DNA of 8,543 nucleotides from CAWUJK01 sp964586815. GTDB taxonomy: Bacteria > Patescibacteriota > Gracilibacteria > BD1-5 > UBA6164. The stretch is from NCBI GenBank assembly GCA_964586815.1, contig CAZPIB010000036.1, positions 1-8,543 on the forward strand, in the 5' to 3' direction. A program made the position numbers and the translations under genes. The notes beneath the pieces were generated by a model. It saw nothing but the letters and a program-made list of their open reading frames with translations. It was not told the DNA's origin and searched no databases. This document shows positions 1 through 8,486 of this stretch, piece after piece. The number at the start of each line of letters is the position of its first letter. Position 1 is the stretch's first letter.

Positions 1-60
1 TTATCCAATTACTATGTTTGTGATAAGTATGTTTACTCATAATTAATAAGTCATATTTTT

Positions 61-89
61 TTGCATATATATTTTATATATGATATTAT
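61..89 (+). promoter_or_regulatory. Candidate promoter of the muramidase gene (extended -10)
   Basis: A TATTAT -10 hexamer at 84-89 is preceded by TG at 81-82, the extended -10 arrangement. A weak -35 candidate, TTGCAT, lies at 61-66 with 17-bp spacing. The ATG follows 28 bp after the -10. The same ten bases TGATATTATT recur at a similar distance before the start at 8517. The whole region is A+T-rich, so chance matches are common. Bases 1-60 upstream hold no supportable gene; only short frames closed by stops around 40-46 are present. Confidence 0.4.
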
Positions 90-117
90 TAATAATAATT
101 GATTATAAAAAAATAGT

Positions 118-1515
118 ATGCTAGAAATAACTAATTTTATAGAAATTACTGAGAAACTAGAAAATAGTATTCCAAAAAATATTAATAAAAAGACAAAAGA
201 AACTTTTCCTCCTACAAAAGAAGTTTTGGATTATTCTAAAAATGAAAGACTTGAGCTTTCTAATGAAAAATTATCTTCTATGAATAATAGAGATTTTTTA
301 GCTATTTCTATGGAAAGAAGATTAGAAAAGATTAGTAAAAATAATACTAAATCAGAACAAATTTCTAAGTGAATAATTAATGAATTAGAATTTAGTTTTA
401 CTTTTAATGGAAAATTTAATAGAGAGCTTTATTTGGAAACTACTGCAGGACAAGTTTTACCTAAAGAAGTATCAAAAATAGAAAGAGAATGAATAATTTA
501 TAAAAGAGATAATTTATCTTGAGAATTTTTTAATTCTTGAAATAGAAGGTTAATCATTAGAGAAGGAACAAAAATATCAATAAAAACATTAAGAACTGAA
601 AAAGAGATTAAAGAAATAAAAAATAATAATAATCAAAAAGTTAATGATTTTTTAGATAATAATTCTGATAAGCAAAAATATTCTGACTTAATTTCTTCTT
701 CAGTACAAAGATGAATTGATCCAAAATTTGCAATTTTAGTTTTTGGTGATAAAATTTCAAAAACAGATTCAAATAAAGTAACAATTGTTCTTGAAGAAGT
801 ATTTACTGAATTTGATAGGAGAAAATGAAGAAGTAATACAAATATAGTATTATCTAATGATTGAAAATATCCTGATGAATTTGTTTTAAGTCTGCTAAAA
901 AGTTTTTTGGGAGATAATTGGAGACAAAAATGAATCTCTTATTGAATAAAAGAATCTAGAATAAATGAGATAGAAAAACAAAACTCTCGAGCATTTAGTA
1001 GTATAGATGTAAATAATATACCAGGAAATATTAAAGGTTTACTAGATATAATAGGCCAAGATTGAAATTGGAACTATAATGCAATAAATTGACAACCTAA
1101 TCAAAGTGAATTTAAATTTACTGAGTTTTCTCTTAGAGATATTTTAAACCATCAAAGAAAAGTTAGAAATAATTGATGACAATCAGCCATAGGAAAGTAT
1201 CAATTTATTTATAAAACTCTAAAAGAAATGATTATTAGATATAATATTGATTTAGATTTAAAATTTTCTGAAGCAGTGCAGGATAAATTAGCTATATTGA
1301 AATTGAAAGAAAGAGGGGTAGACAGGTTTTTAGATGGAGGATTTAGTCCTAATCCTAAAGAAAATAGAGACTTATTTCAGTTGTCTTTATCTAAAGAATG
1401 GGCTATTTTACCTAAAAATCATTCTAATGAAAGCTTCTATAAAGGTGTTTGAAATAATAAAGCAGGTATTTCTAATAATACAATTGATGCATTTTTAGAT
1501 ACAATGAGATCATAA
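118..1515 (+). CDS. Protein with C-terminal phage lambda R-like muramidase domain (UGA = Gly)
   Basis: Read with UGA as Gly this is one 465-codon frame ending at TAA, with 14 in-frame UGA codons. ATG 118 is the first start after an in-frame TAA at 106. Residues about 302-465 resemble the phage lambda endolysin R / COG4678 (GH104-type) fold, which cleaves the glycan strands of peptidoglycan. Seen in order: LLDIIGQDGNWNYNAI (about 308-323), SAIGKYQF (356-363, compare SAAGRYQF in the family), QDKLA (388-392), KERG, and EWAILP (427-432, compare EWASLP). The family's catalytic Glu appears to align with Asp315, so activity is uncertain. Residues 1-300 are charged and Asn/Lys-rich; I do not recognise them, although about 91-160 (for example GEFFNSGNRRLIIREGT) looks beta-rich. 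No signal peptide or membrane segment is visible, so a target outside the cell would need another route. The adaptor gene starts 82 bp downstream with no clear terminator between. The domain call is fairly firm, the biological role is not. Confidence 0.8.
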
Positions 1516-1597
1516 AAAATAAAAAAAAGTAAAAAATGTAAATCCTAACCAAAAACTGGATAATTTTAAATATTTTATATTAAAAGATAATGAAAAA

Positions 1598-3562
1598 ATG
1601 CTAAAAAAGATAACTATACTATTACTATTGCTATTTATTTTAACTTCTTGTTCTAAAGAAGAAAAAGTAGAGGAAATTGTAAAACAAGATTTTAATATAA
1701 AAACTCAAAAATTAGATAGTTTTGAGTGAAAGTATAGTATTAAAAAAATTTGAAAAATAAAGTCATCTCAAGAAATTATTTTAAGTTCAAAAGCAAGTGG
1801 AAGAGTCTCAGAAATTAATGTAAAATTCTGAGATAAGGTTTTTGTCTGAAAAAATCTAATTAGTTTATCTGATTCTGTTTCTAATTATTGACTTAGTTTA
1901 GAAAAAACAAATTTGTGAGTAGAAAGCTCAAAATTAAATTATGAGTCTACAAAAATATCTTTAAGTAAAACTATTTCAGATTTAAAAATAAATCTTGAAA
2001 AACTTAAAAAAGATTATGATATTTTAATTAAAACTAATTCAGAAAACCTAGCTAATGTAGAGTTAAATTTAGAACAATCAAAAATTTCAAGTTGAGTAAT
2101 TACAACTTCTTCAATACAAATTGAGAAATTAGAAAATACTATAAAAAAAGCATATTTTGATTTAGAAAATATGAAAAATTCTAATTTAGAACAAATAAAA
2201 AGTTTTGAAATTACTTCTAGAAATGATTATTTAGCTTTAAAACTTTTATTTACAGATGTAATAAATTTTTCTGATAGCCTTCTTTGAATTACTGATCTAA
2301 ATAAAAGACAAAATGATAAATTTGAAGATTATTTATGAAAGAAAAATACTACTTTTACTAAACAAGTAGAACAGGATTTAAAAAATTTAATAAAATTTAA
2401 ATCTGATAAAGTTGATAATATAAAAAATGAAGAATTTGAAATAAATAATTTAGAAAAGTTTTTTTCTATAGCAGATAAAGGTTACCCAAAAATAATAAAA
2501 TTTTTAGATGATTTAGAAAAAGTTCTTGATTATTCTATTGAGAATGTTAATTTTTCAAGAATTAAAATTGATGGATATAAATCACAGATTAATTGATATC
2601 AGACTAATCTTTCAGGAAAATATAATGCTTTTTTAAATTTTAAATCTAATACAACTAAATTTTTAAATACTTATGAAAATAATGAAAAATCAACTCTTGA
2701 ACAAATTAAGTTATTAAAAAAAGATCTAGAGTTAACTATAAAAAATTTAGAAATTAATTCAAAAAATGCTCAAATTAATTTCAATAAAATAGAACTGTCT
2801 AATGAAAGTTCTATGAATTATTTAAAAACAGCTATCAAAAATGCTGAGTTAAATTTAGATAATGCTATTAAAAATAAAAATATAACTTTAAAGCAATTAA
2901 ATAACTCTATTGAATTATCAAAAAATACTCAAAATTTTGCTTATAAAAAATACTCAAAATTATTTATTAACTCACCAATTTCAGGGATAGTAACTAAAGT
3001 ATTAGTAGATAAATGACAAGATGTAGGTATTTGAGCCACAGTTATAAAATTATCATGAATTTGAAAAAATGAAATTGAAATTTTTTTAAGTTTTTCTGAA
3101 AAACAATTGATAAAAATTTGAGATAAAGTAGAGATAAATTATATGTGAGAAAAATTAAAATGAAGTATTTCAGCTATCTCAAAAGTTGCTGACCAAAATT
3201 TAAATTATAAAGTAAAAGTTTCAATAAATTCAAAAGTGAATATTTTAGGAAATATTGTAGAAGTGATTATTCCAATTTTTCTAGATAAACAATTAATTTA
3301 TTTATCAGATATAAAAGTTCAATCTGATTGAATTTGAGAAATAAATGTTTTAAGTCCCCACCCTAACCCTCCCCTTACAGGAGAGGGAACAGAAGAATGA
3401 ACAGAAATAAAAAAAGTTTTAGTTAAATTTTGAGAATTTTACTGAGATAAGGTTGAAATAATTTGATGTAAATATTTAGAAAAAAAAGAGTGTGATAATT
3501 TAGAAATTATCACAAATGATATAAGTAATTTTGATAGTAACAAATTTAATATAGTTAAATAA
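1598..3562 (+). CDS. RND-type membrane-fusion (periplasmic adaptor) lipoprotein, HlyD/AcrA-like
   Basis: This is a 654-codon frame with about 23 UGA-Gly codons. Adaptors of this family link an inner-membrane pump to the outside. The N-terminus is a lipoprotein signal: K3 K4, a Leu/Ile-rich core, then lipobox LTSC with Cys18 as the predicted acylated residue. Lipoyl half-motifs are ASGRVSEINVKFGDKV (66-81) and SPISGIVTKVLVDKGQDVG (459-477). Between them lie about 360 Lys/Glu/Asn/Leu-rich residues predicted to form a coiled-coil hairpin with an insert (GITDLNKRQNDKFEDYL region). This is far longer than the AcrA hairpin. A beta-barrel (IEIFLSFSEKQLIKIGDKVEI) and a membrane-proximal region follow. 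Residues 587-598 (PHPNPPLTGEGT) are encoded by a REP-like repeat. Two cysteines, 624 and 632, lie near the C-terminus. The RND pump gene follows downstream across an assembly gap, which supports an efflux role; the substrate cannot be told. ATG 1598 is chosen because the lipoprotein signal begins directly at it; no Shine-Dalgarno is evident. Confidence 0.88.
3355..3390 (+). repeat. REP-like GC-rich palindromic repeat inside the adaptor gene
   Basis: In a very A+T-rich gene this stretch is abruptly GC-rich. It contains CCCCACCCTAACCCT followed by an imperfect hairpin: CCCTCCCCT at 3367-3375, loop TAC, AGGAGAGGG at 3379-3387, nine pairs with one mismatch. It resembles the dispersed bacterial repeats of the form CCTCACCCTAACCCTCTCCC...GGGAGAGGG, which when translated give PHPNPLP..GEG peptides. 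Here the translation is PHPNPPLTGEGT, in frame with the adaptor. Two copies of GAACAGAA (3387-3394 and 3399-3406) lie at its right edge. Confidence 0.7.
3490..3513. repeat. Perfect 11-bp inverted repeat near the adaptor 3' end
   Basis: The arm TGTGATAATTT (3490-3500) is repeated in perfect reverse complement at 3503-3513 with only AG between. It lies within the coding sequence, about 50 bp before the stop codon. It could fold as an mRNA hairpin or be a protein-binding palindrome. There is no T-run after it, so it does not look like a terminator. The TGTGA/TCACA ends resemble CRP half-sites but are 14 bp apart instead of 6. Confidence 0.55.
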
Positions 3563-3605
3563 TGTATAGCAAGGTGGCTTCATATAGTTGGATAATATTT
3601 TATAA

Positions 3606-3692
3606 CAAGGGTCTTCAGCCCCTTGTATTGAAATGTTGAGTGAATAAAATAAATAAAATAAATAAAATAAAACAAGGGGCTGAAGACCCTTG
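3606..3692. repeat. 21-bp perfect inverted repeat with self-complementary arms (MITE/REP-like)
   Basis: The 21 bases at 3606-3626 recur as an exact reverse complement at 3672-3692, with a 45-bp spacer. Each arm can also fold alone: CAAGGG and CCCTTG flank an 8-base loop. Outside the arms the symmetry continues imperfectly; TTCATA at 3579-3584 matches TATGAA at 3709-3714. It lies in the adaptor-RND intergenic region and is much more GC-rich than its surroundings. This is the architecture of a REP doublet or a small non-autonomous mobile element. It could also fold in the transcript and attenuate read-through into the pump gene. Confidence 0.75.
3643..3669 (+). repeat. Three tandem copies of a 9-bp unit
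   Basis: AATAAAATA is repeated perfectly three times without spacing, inside the spacer of the larger inverted repeat. It could arise by slippage and may vary in copy number between strains. Confidence 0.85.
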
Positions 3693-3714
3693 CTGGTGTT
3701 ATAAATGTTATGAA

Positions 3715-3814
3715 NNNNNNNNNNNNNNNNNNNNNNNNNNNNNNNNNNNNNNNNNNNNNNNNNNNNNNNNNNNNNNNNNNNNNNNNNNNNNNNNNNNNNN
3801 NNNNNNNNNNNNNN
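3715..3814. other. Assembly gap of 100 Ns
   Basis: Exactly 100 undetermined bases, the usual placeholder for a scaffold gap of unknown length. It begins directly after the outermost symmetric bases of the inverted repeat and ends 18 bp before the RND start codon. The true distance between adaptor and pump, and any promoter or small gene there, cannot be known from this window. Around it, 3563-3832 shows no supportable gene. Confidence 0.98.
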
Positions 3815-3832
3815 TCTAACTAAAAAAACACA

Positions 3833-6800
3833 ATGCAAAACTGATTTTTTAATTTCTGGCTTAAAAACTTAAAAGTAAGTTATTTATTAATTATGCTAAT
3901 TATTATAGCATGAGCTTTTTCACTTTATCAAATTCCAAAAGAATCAAGTCCTGATATAAAATTTGGGATTATAAATATTTCTGTGATTTATCCTGGAGTA
4001 AATCCTGAGGATATGGATGCACTTATTACTAATGAAATTGAATCTGAAATTAAAGATTTGTACTGAATTAAAAAAATAAAATCTACTTCAAGTGTGGGTA
4101 GTTCTCTTATTTCTGTTGAGCTAAAAACTGATGCTAATACAAGTGAGCTACTAACTAATATAAAAAATAATGTTGATAAAGTGGATCTTCCAGAAGGAGC
4201 TTCTGATCCTATTGTTACTGAAGTAAGCTCAAATAACACACTTTTGTATGAAGCCCTTATTTATTGAGATAAAGATAGATTTAGTGATTTTTCTTTAATG
4301 CAAAAATCTAAAAAAATTAAACAAATCTTAGAATGAAAAAATGGTATTTCAAGCATAGATATTTGATGAGTTGATAATTTAAATTGGGGAAGTAGTTGAG
4401 GTGATGAAGTTAATTATGAGATAAAGGTTTTACTTGATAAAAATAAAATAGAATTACTTTGATTATCTATTGTAAATATTGCAGATACTGTAAAAAAAGA
4501 TAATAAAGATACACCAATAGGGAACTTCAAAGTTTGAGATTTGTCTTATGATTTTAGATTTGAATGAGAATTTTCTAGTATTTCTGATTTAAAAAATCTT
4601 ATAATAAAAGATATTTGAAACTCTCAAATATTATTAAAAGATATTGCTACATTTAGTTTAGAATATTCTTGAGATGACATAAGAAGGTTAGGTTTTTATG
4701 GAAAAACTGGACAAAATTATATTTCAATGGTTTTTAATAAATCTAGTTGAGCTAATATTTTTTCGGCTTCAGAAAAATCAAAAATAGCACTTGAAAAATT
4801 ATTAAAAGAAAATATAGAATTTGAGTGATTAAATGTAGTATATTCAAAAGATATGAGTGCTATGATTATAGAAGACTATGAAAATTTAAGTAGGACAGCT
4901 ATAATTACAATTATTTTAGTATTTCTTGTAATAATGTTTTTTATAGGTTTTAGAGAATGAATTATTGCAATCTTACTTATTCCTTTGGCTTTTTTAATTA
5001 CATTTATTGTTCTTGATGGCTTGTGATTATCTATGAACTTTTTGACTAATTTTTCTCTAGTTCTCACCTTATGAATAGCTATTGATACAGTTATTGTAAT
5101 TATTGAGTGAGCCAGTGATAAAATGAAACTTGGTTATTCAAGAAAGAATGCAATTATGTTATCTATTAGAGATTTTAAATCTCCACTTATTGCTGGTACT
5201 TTAACTACTTTGGTAGCATTTATTCCTCTTATGTTTTTGCCTGGATTAGTATGAAAATTTTTAATTTTTATTCCAATTACAGTTTTTGTAACTCTTCTTG
5301 CTGCCTTAATATTGTCTTTAACACTTTCTTCTGTTCTTTTTGTGAAATTAATGAGATCAAAAAAAGATTATATAAAAAATGATGAATATGAAAAAAATAT
5401 GATTAAATCTGATTTAGAAATATTAGAATTAGATAGAAAAAATAAAATAGAAAAAAATTTTTGAGAGTCAACAGAGGGTTTTAACTCTTTGTGATTCAGG
5501 GAAAAATTTTTAAATTTTATTTGAAAATTTTATGTAAAATTTTTAACTAAAATATTTTCTTCTAAATTTTTAAAAATAGGTTTTGTTATTACACCATTTA
5601 TTTTACTTATTTTAACTTTTCTTTTTCTTAGTCCAAAAATAGGTTTTACAGTTTTTCCTCAAACAGATGAATGAATTATTAATATAACAATAACTTGAGA
5701 AACTTGAGTAAAAGAAGATTTTATGAAAAAATACATTAAAGATATTGATAATATTTTAAGTAAAACTTCTGAAGTAAAAGTTTATTATATAAAAATTAGA
5801 GGAAATAAAATAAGTGTTTATATTGATTTAATAAACAAGGATTTAAGGAAAAAAGCATGACAATTATCAGCTTCAAGTCTTGAAAGAGAATTATACAAAA
5901 AATTTAGTTATTTAAAATCTAGTTGATTAGAAATTAATATTGCAGCACTCAAATGATGACCTCCTTGAGGTTCAGCTGTTTGAGTAAAATTAATAGTTAA
6001 TTCTGCTCTTAATTTTGAAAAGTTAAAATTAGTTTCAGCTGATTTTGAAAAATATTTACAAAATATAGAGTGAGTAAAAAATGTTTTTTCAAGTTCAAGC
6101 GAAGCTCCGGGGCAATTTGTTTTTCAATTTGATAAAGAAAAACTTTCTAGTATTTGACTTAGAAGTTCTGATATTTTAAATGAGATATATTTTTATACTA
6201 ATTGAATAAAAGCCTGAAGTATAAAATCAGAATTCGAAGATAATGATATAGTTATTTCTATAAAACAATTTGAAGAAAATTTAAGTCCAGATGATATACA
6301 AAATTTAGTTATAAATACAAAAGTGTGAAAAATAAGAGTTGGGGATTTTGCAAACTTTGAATTTAAAAAATCTGTAAATAATATTTCTAGAGAAGATTGA
6401 AATATTCTTATAGAAGTTGGCTCAGAAGTAAAAGATGGATTTTTACCAACTGATATTCAACCAAAACTTGATGAATTTACCAAAAAATATAATTTTCCAT
6501 CAGGAATTAGTTTTATTTGATGATGAGAAGCAGAAGAACATAAAGAACTAATAATTTCTACAGTCAAATCACTTTTTATTGCAATATTTTTAATATTCTC
6601 AATTCTAGTTTTTCAATTCAATTCTTTCAGGCAACCAATGATTGTTTTATACTCAATTATTCTTGCACTTTTATGAGTAAATATTTGATTATTCCTAACT
6701 TGAAATCCATATTCTATGCCATTTATGATTTGATTTATTGCCCTAACCTGAATAGTTGTAAATGATGCAATTATTCTAATAGATAAAATAAATAAACAAA

Positions 6801-7063
6801 TTAAAAATGCAGAAAATTCTGGACAAATTGATTATATAAAACAACTAATTTTAGCTTGAAAGTCAAGACTTCAACCAATTATAGTAACAACACTAACTAC
6901 AATCTTTTGAATACTTCCACTAGCTCTCCAAGATGAATTCTGGGCAGGACTTTGATTTACTATAATCTTCTGACTTTTTGTCTGAAGTTTTATGACACTT
7001 GTAGTAGTTCCAATATTGTATAGCTATTTGGTTTTGGGGAAGAAAATAAAAAACTCAAAATAA
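3833..7063 (+). CDS. HAE1/AcrB-type RND efflux pump, inner-membrane subunit (UGA = Gly)
   Basis: This is a 1076-codon frame with about 50 UGA-Gly codons, normal length for the HAE1 family of proton-driven multidrug or small-molecule exporters. ATG 3833 is fixed by an in-frame TAA at 3821; UGA is already the fourth codon. TM1 lies at about 14-33, followed by the IPKESSPDI and VIYPGVNPEDM porter-domain motifs. TM2-TM6 span about 355-490; TM4 reads LGIAIDTVIVIIEGA with Asp418 matching AcrB Asp407, but Thr419 in place of Asp408. A charged linker (about 505-560) leads to TM7 (about 582-600) and FPQTDEGIINITITGETG (about 608-625). The second half has GGGEAEE (896-902), FQFNSFRQP (about 927-935) and TGIVVNDAIILID (TM10), where Asn977 sits at AcrB's Lys940 position. 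The family is clear and the protein looks intact. Its adaptor partner is upstream, no TolC is seen, and the substrate is unknown. Confidence 0.93.
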
Positions 7064-7081
7064 TATATTTTGAGTTTTTTT
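7048..7081 (+). terminator. Rho-independent terminator of the RND gene
   Basis: The stem pairs 7048-7062 with 7066-7080 around the loop ATA; its core is CTCAAAATA/TATTTTGAG, and it ends in a run of seven Ts. The upstream A-run makes it potentially bidirectional. The left arm contains the last RND codons and most of the stop codon. It separates the exporter unit from the AI-2E gene. Confidence 0.8.
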
Positions 7082-7109
7082 AATAAATTACATTGATAAA
7101 TTATTTTTT

Positions 7110-7137
7110 TTGCAAATTTAGCATAAAATTATATAAT
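7110..7137 (+). promoter_or_regulatory. Candidate sigma70-type promoter of the AI-2E family gene
   Basis: A perfect TATAAT at 7132-7137 is spaced 16 bp from TTGCAA at 7110-7115, which matches TTGACA at four of six positions. It lies just after the RND terminator and 38 bp before the start codon, where a new promoter is expected. The A+T-rich background makes random -10 matches easy. Confidence 0.55.
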
Positions 7138-7175
7138 AAATTTGTTAGATAGAGTTTTAAGGTTAATAAAAAAAT

Positions 7176-8354
7176 ATGACTAGATTAAATTCAATCATTT
7201 CATTTATGTTTACAAAAGCATTTTATCATAAAGCTATTGCTTATGGTATTTTAATTTTATTTTTATACTTATTTCAATGAGTTGCTTTAATTATATTACT
7301 TACTTTTATATTTGCATATTTATTTTATTCAAGTTCGAAATTTATAAAATCAAAAATTGATTTATTTGTGTGTACAAAATTAAAACACTCTAAAAGTAAA
7401 GATTTATTTATTAAATACTTTAATTTAAATATTGTAATAGTTATTCAATATGTAGTATTTATTGTAATACTTATTTGAATAATTAGTAATGCAATACCAA
7501 AAATACAAATAGAGCTTACATGACTAGCGCAAGATATTCCTATTTTAAATGAGCAGATTGAAAGTATTAAAATAGTATTAGCTAATATTAATCAGAATTA
7601 TACAGACATTGACTCATCGGTAAAATATGCATTTAGTAGTGAAGATATTAATTATGAGGTTATATTTAGTATTTTTGAACAACTTAAAAATGCAGGTTCT
7701 ATAGTATTTCAATTTTTATTTGCACTTATTCTAAGTTTTGTTTTTTTACTTGATAGAAAAAAATTAAAAAAATATTTATCCTGAATAAAGAAATCAAATT
7801 TTTTATTTTTACATTATGAATATAAAATTATTTTTGATAAAATAATTAGAAGTTTTTGATTAATTTTAAAAGCTCAAGCCTCTATTGCATTTATTAATAT
7901 GTTAATAACAACAATCTGATTTTATTTAATTGGACTTATGTATGGAGGATTTCCATATATTTTAACAATGGCAATTATAATTTTTATTTTTTCATTTATA
8001 CCTATTTTATGAATGTGGTTATCTGCAATTCCACTAGTTATTATAGCTTATACTATTTGATGAGTAGAAGCAGCTGTGCTTGTATTTATTATGATAATAA
8101 CAACAACAGTTTTTGAGGCTTACTACCTTAATCCAAAAATTGTATCAAATTTTTTTGAGCTACCAATGAGTCTTACTTTTATTATTTTATTTATTTGAGG
8201 GCATTTCTTTGGTATAGTATGACTTTTAATTTGAATATCATTATATTATTTTGTAGCAGAACTCTTAAAAGATATAGACAAGGCTATTTCTAATAAAAAG
8301 AAGATAAAGCAATTAGAAGATCAAGTAATTAAAAGAGTAGAAAAATCAGTTTAG
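7176..8354 (+). CDS. AI-2E family (PerM/YdiK/TqsA-like) membrane transporter
   Basis: This is a 392-codon frame with 12 UGA-Gly codons ending at TAG, normal size for this family. These are polytopic membrane proteins; some members are linked to autoinducer-2 or ion export, and most have unknown substrates. Hydrophobic segments lie at about 20-55 (two helices) and 85-108. A polar stretch of roughly 60 residues follows, then helices from about 170 to the end. Family landmarks are FSFIPILGMWLSAIPLV (around Pro276), EAYYLNPKIV (Pro320) and ILFIGGHFFGIVGLLIG (Gly341-Gly342). A charged Lys/Glu-rich tail closes the protein. ATG 7176 follows an A-rich leader; AAGG at 7159-7162 is too far away to be a convincing ribosome site. 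ATG 7206 is a possible alternative start but would drop ten residues. Its own promoter and the upstream terminator make it a separate unit. The family call is firm, the substrate is not known. Confidence 0.88.
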
Positions 8355-8390
8355 GAGGCTGTCCCAAAATACACACTGAAAACCCTCATA
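8353..8390. other. Possible insertion-sequence end or remnant
   Basis: AGGAGGCTGTCCCAAAAT begins within the AI-2E stop codon. From memory, GAGGCTGTCCCAAAA-type ends occur as terminal inverted repeats of transposons in several IS families. Composition is less A+T-rich than its surroundings up to about 8390. No inverted partner and no transposase are present here, so it is at most a solo end or remnant. The rest of 8391-8516 is A+T-rich and shows no gene or convincing terminator. Confidence 0.3.
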
Positions 8391-8477
8391 TTAAAAATAA
8401 TAATTAATTCAAATTCTTATTCATAAAATAATTTTAACCAAAGTAAATGCTTTTTATTATATTTATATTAAAAAATG

Positions 8478-8486
8478 TGATATTAT
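8478..8486 (+). promoter_or_regulatory. Candidate extended -10 element before the last gene
   Basis: TG at 8478-8479, one base, then TATTAT at 8481-8486, 30 bp before the ATG at 8517. The ten-base string TGATATTATT is identical to the one upstream of the muramidase start and at nearly the same distance. No -35 is apparent. Confidence 0.35.

Noticed and set aside
118..372. Separate 84-aa small protein ending at TGA
   Set aside because: The TGA is read as Gly and the frame continues to 1515; the fragment is only the N-terminus of the muramidase protein.
1228..1452. Separate small gene of 74 codons
   Set aside because: It is in the frame of the muramidase protein and is part of its catalytic domain.
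1516..1597. Terminator or promoter between the muramidase and adaptor genes
   Set aside because: No stem followed by a T-run is present, and -10-like strings lack a properly spaced partner in this A+T-rich spacer.
2813..3016. Separate small gene of 67 codons
   Set aside because: It is in frame with the adaptor gene and covers the end of its hairpin and the second lipoyl half-motif.
3490..3513. CRP binding site
   Set aside because: The TGTGA and TCACA halves are separated by 14 bases instead of 6, and the site is at a gene's 3' end.
3606..3692. CRISPR array
   Set aside because: There are only two repeat arms, and they are inverted rather than direct; there is no cas gene.
3500..3838. Minus-strand open frame spanning the N gap
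   Set aside because: A third of it is undetermined bases, the rest is antisense to repeats and gene ends, and it matches no protein family.
3988..4239. Minus-strand open frame inside the RND gene
   Set aside because: It is antisense to the conserved first porter domain of the pump and is a by-product of its codon use.
4876..5067. Minus-strand open frame of 63 codons inside the RND gene
   Set aside because: It is antisense to TM2-TM4 and has no features of its own.
118..7063. Multiple nonsense mutations or pseudogenes caused by TGA stops
   Set aside because: UGA occurs regularly at conserved glycines, no frameshifts are needed, and every gene ends at TAA or TAG; recoding explains it better than decay.
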